Position numbers and translations under genes: made by a program
From: Alphaproteobacteria bacterium
GTDB lineage: Bacteria > Pseudomonadota > Alphaproteobacteria > Rs-D84 > CACZYB01
Length of the DNA stretch: 64,000 nucleotides
Direction: 5' to 3'
Assembly (NCBI GenBank): GCA_017938435.1
Contig: JAGBBO010000047.1
Coordinates: forward strand, 53,731 to 117,730
Shown: positions 62,152 through 64,000 of the stretch, piece by piece
Layout: every line of letters begins with the position of its first letter
Position numbering within the stretch: the stretch's first letter is position 1
Notes under the pieces: model-generated
What the model saw: only the letters and a program-made list of their open reading frames with translations
What the model was told of the DNA's origin: nothing
The model's database searches: none

Positions 62152-63123
62152 ATGAAAAATAAAAAAATTTCTATTATAGTTCCAGTTTATAATGTCCAAA
62201 AATATTTGGATAAGTGTTTGAAAAGTATTATTTCGCAAACATTAACGGATATTGAAATTATTTTAGTTGATGATGGTTCTACTGATTCAAGTGGTTTAAT
62301 TTGTGATAAATACGCTAAAAAAGATAAAAGAATAAAGGTTATTCATCAAAAAAATGCTCGCCAAGGTGCTGCCCGAAATGCTGGTATAAAACTTGCAACA
62401 GGTGATTATATTGGATTTGTCGATAGCGATGATTATATCACTTCTGATATGTTTGAAAAACTTTATAAAAAAGCATATATTTATGATGCAGATATTGTTA
62501 TGTGTGATTATGCAAATGTAAAAAATGGTATTGTAAAATATCACAGATCGCGTATTGCAAAACAATTTTTGCGTATAATGGGGTTCTTTGATATAAAAAA
62601 GATAAATCCACAACCTGACTCAAGGGGTAAATTTGCAATTATGTCAAGTTGTTGCAATAAAATTTTTAAAAAAGATTTAGCAAAAAAATATTTACATTTT
62701 CCAGAAAAACTTTCATTTGAAGATTCTACGCCGGTTTTTCATACACTTGCTATGGCAAATAAAATTGCGGTTGTTAATGAAAGACTTTATTTTTATGTAA
62801 GTAATCAATCTACGACTAAATCTAATGATGCAAGGGTTTTGGATTTAATAACCGTTGATTCAATGATGGTTGATAATTTACACAATTTTGATTACGGATA
62901 TTTTACAAAATTTTGTGTGATTGGTTTGATTCGTGATGTATTCCGCCACTTTCACAAAATTGATAAAAAATTTCAATACGAATATTTTTCCAGACTCAAA
63001 GATTTATTATTAAAAATGAAGAAATATAATTTACTTAAATATCTTGGGTTTAAACATAGGTTAAAGGCTTTTATTTATATGCATTTTGGTTTTAAAATTT
63101 CTAAAATGATTTCTAAGATATAA
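62152..63123 (+). CDS. Family 2 glycosyltransferase
   Basis: GT-A fold enzyme adding sugars to a surface glycan or lipid. The N-terminal I-S-I-I-V-P-V-Y-N-V is typical, V-D-D-G-S-T-D-S is near 40-47 and the metal-binding V-D-S-D-D-Y near 90. No strong membrane helix appears. Length 323 is normal. Acceptor and donor cannot be read. It is last in the lol unit and ends at a terminator. Confidence 0.85.
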   Translation: MKNKKISIIVPVYNVQKYLDKCLKSIISQTLTDIEIILVDDGSTDSSGLICDKYAKKDKRIKVIHQKNARQGAARNAGIKLATGDYIGFVDSDDYITSDMFEKLYKKAYIYDADIVMCDYANVKNGIVKYHRSRIAKQFLRIMGFFDIKKINPQPDSRGKFAIMSSCCNKIFKKDLAKKYLHFPEKLSFEDSTPVFHTLAMANKIAVVNERLYFYVSNQSTTKSNDARVLDLITVDSMMVDNLHNFDYGYFTKFCVIGLIRDVFRHFHKIDKKFQYEYFSRLKDLLLKMKKYNLLKYLGFKHRLKAFIYMHFGFKISKMISKI

Positions 63124-63128
63124 AAAAT

Positions 63129-63153
63129 CCCCCATTTTTCAGGGGGTGTTTTT
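63129..63153 (+). terminator. Intrinsic terminator after the glycosyltransferase
   Basis: CCCCC (63129-63133) pairs with GGGGG (63142-63146), followed by TGTTTTTTT. Confidence 0.85.
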
Positions 63154-63570
63154 TTACCTTACATTTTGTTTTTGTTGCAACAGCATCAATTCAAACGGAG
63201 TAAAGATTTTTTGTTTTTCTTTTAACTTTTCATTTACTAAAACTTTTTCTTTTTGAATTTGCATTTCATCATTTGCAAGTTTTACAGTCACTTTAAGTTG
63301 TAATAAAAGTTGCTTTATTTTTTGTTTCCATATTTTTCTTAATGCTTTATCCATTGGTTTATTTTTTCTAAGGGTTAAAATTTGCATTACAAGTTTTTTC
63401 ATTGTCAAAAATATTATGGCAAGTTTCGATTTTTTCCAGTTTTGATTTCCTTCTTTAATAGCAAGTTCCTGCATATTAGAAAGTTTCTCATCCACCATAG
63501 CAAGTAATTTGCCAAGCATAACTTCTACAAATGATTTTTGGGAATTTGTTTTTTGATTAACATACTTCAT
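63154..63570 (-). CDS. Basic coiled-coil hypothetical protein, 138 aa
   Basis: The ATG at 63570 is chosen because GGAGG lies eight bases upstream; an upstream frame to 63612 lacks a ribosome site. The product is Lys/Gln/Leu-rich and helical throughout, with one short hydrophobic stretch (A-I-I-F-L-T-M near 50) too short to be a sure membrane helix. No motif or family recognised. It converges on the glycosyltransferase and shares its terminator region. Confidence 0.55.
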   Translation of the reverse strand: MKYVNQKTNSQKSFVEVMLGKLLAMVDEKLSNMQELAIKEGNQNWKKSKLAIIFLTMKKLVMQILTLRKNKPMDKALRKIWKQKIKQLLLQLKVTVKLANDEMQIQKEKVLVNEKLKEKQKIFTPFELMLLQQKQNVR

Positions 63571-63648
63571 AATAACACCTCCAAAGTTTTTTAAGTTGTT
63601 ATTACAATACAATTCTATATTAAAAATTTTTAAATGTCAAATAGCATA

Positions 63649-63676
63649 AAAAAAGACCCCAAAAAGAGGTCTTTTT
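63649..63676. terminator. Intrinsic terminator in the gap before the last gene
   Basis: AAAAGACC (63651-63658) pairs with GGTCTTTT (63668-63675), with A/T tails on both sides. It would end a minus-strand transcript from beyond 63690, or a plus-strand one. Confidence 0.75.
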
Positions 63677-63696
63677 ACTTAATACTAACAAAAATA

Positions 63697-63801
63697 TTAT
63701 TCAGATTTTGCACCGAATGAATCGTTAAGGTATATTTCATATTCTTTGTTATTAACAAAACAATAAAGGTTCTCGATTTTTAAAAATACTTGTAAAATCA
63801 T
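63697..63801 (-). CDS. Possible 34 aa protein
   Basis: A 35-codon frame from ATG 63801 to TAA 63697 ends just before a terminator. Its sequence (for example Y-C-F-V-N-N-K-E-Y-E-I-Y-L-N-D) looks protein-like, but no ribosome site precedes it, so it is uncertain. Nothing else is evident between 63802 and 63943. Confidence 0.3.
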   Translation of the reverse strand: MILQVFLKIENLYCFVNNKEYEIYLNDSFGAKSE

Positions 63802-63954
63802 AGTGTTAATTGTATAAAATTTTTCAAAAAATCTAATTATAGTAGATTATTTTACATTTTTTCTCATTTTGTTCTTGACTCTATAGAAATAGAATATTAT
63901 TATTTATTCAAATATTATTAGAAATATGAATAAAACCTATAATAGGAGAATTAA

Positions 63955-64000
63955 ATGATTACAGATGCAAAATTAAAGCATGATAATATCATTGATAATG
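63955..64000 (+). CDS. Start of an unidentified gene cut by the window end
   Basis: ATG at 63955 with AGGAG seven bases upstream; 15 codons are visible (M-I-T-D-A-K-L-K-H-D). Too short to identify. Confidence 0.5.
   Translation, partial: MITDAKLKHDNIIDN

Overview
The window is a 64 kb piece of a low-GC Gram-negative chromosome that looks alphaproteobacterial. Pointers are an AddB-type (not RecBCD) repair nuclease, the rseP-bamA-skp-lpxD-fabZ envelope cluster, truB-rpsO-pnp, LolC/LolD, a short TilS and a Cys-free ribosomal protein L36. AT-rich codon use and many small lipoproteins suggest an uncultured, probably host-associated lineage. No ribosomal RNA, CRISPR array or transposase was seen. 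The assignment rests on gene content and order only.

Layout. 1-36,570 plus fabZ (to 37,127) is housekeeping: AI-2E transporter, mutS, truB-rpsO-pnp with a long double-stranded pnp leader, murI, tilS (apparently leaderless), ftsH, an MsbA-like exporter, a flavin oxidoreductase, a degenerate membrane-pyrophosphatase homologue, an HD hydrolase, trmB, an OmpA-like lipoprotein, recJ, a lytic transglycosylase, addB, glgB, comF, rseP, bamA, skp, lpxD and fabZ. lpxA, often next after fabZ in this phylum, is absent; two decayed gene fragments lie there instead.

37,130-51,360 is an accessory island ending at a tRNA-Thr(UGU) gene. Its core is an eleven-gene, same-strand type I restriction-modification operon (about 49,386 down to 38,817). 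Besides hsdM, hsdS and hsdR it carries a second half-size hsdS, two membrane-anchored proteins, a zinc-ribbon protein, a trypsin-like protease with an intact triad, a 62-residue single-pass membrane protein, a 282-residue protein sharing an Asn/Gln/Gly motif with that small protein, and an HExxH metalloprotease. A low-molecular-weight phosphatase and a ClpP-fold serine protease with a small partner lie just upstream. A promoter fires directly at the first ATG. This is the best candidate for an undescribed defence arrangement: restriction-modification linked to a protease plus a membrane module that may signal through the shared motif.

51,500-64,000 returns to chromosomal functions: rubrerythrin, ribosome hibernation factor, two exported Ser/Lys-rich proteins, rpmJ with a small-RNA candidate upstream, a two-HTH regulator, two genes sharing a domain, a secretin-like lipoprotein in one operon with lolC-lolD, and a family 2 glycosyltransferase. 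Promoters follow TTGNNN-16/17-TATAAT or TAATAT, and most transcription units end at clear hairpin terminators.
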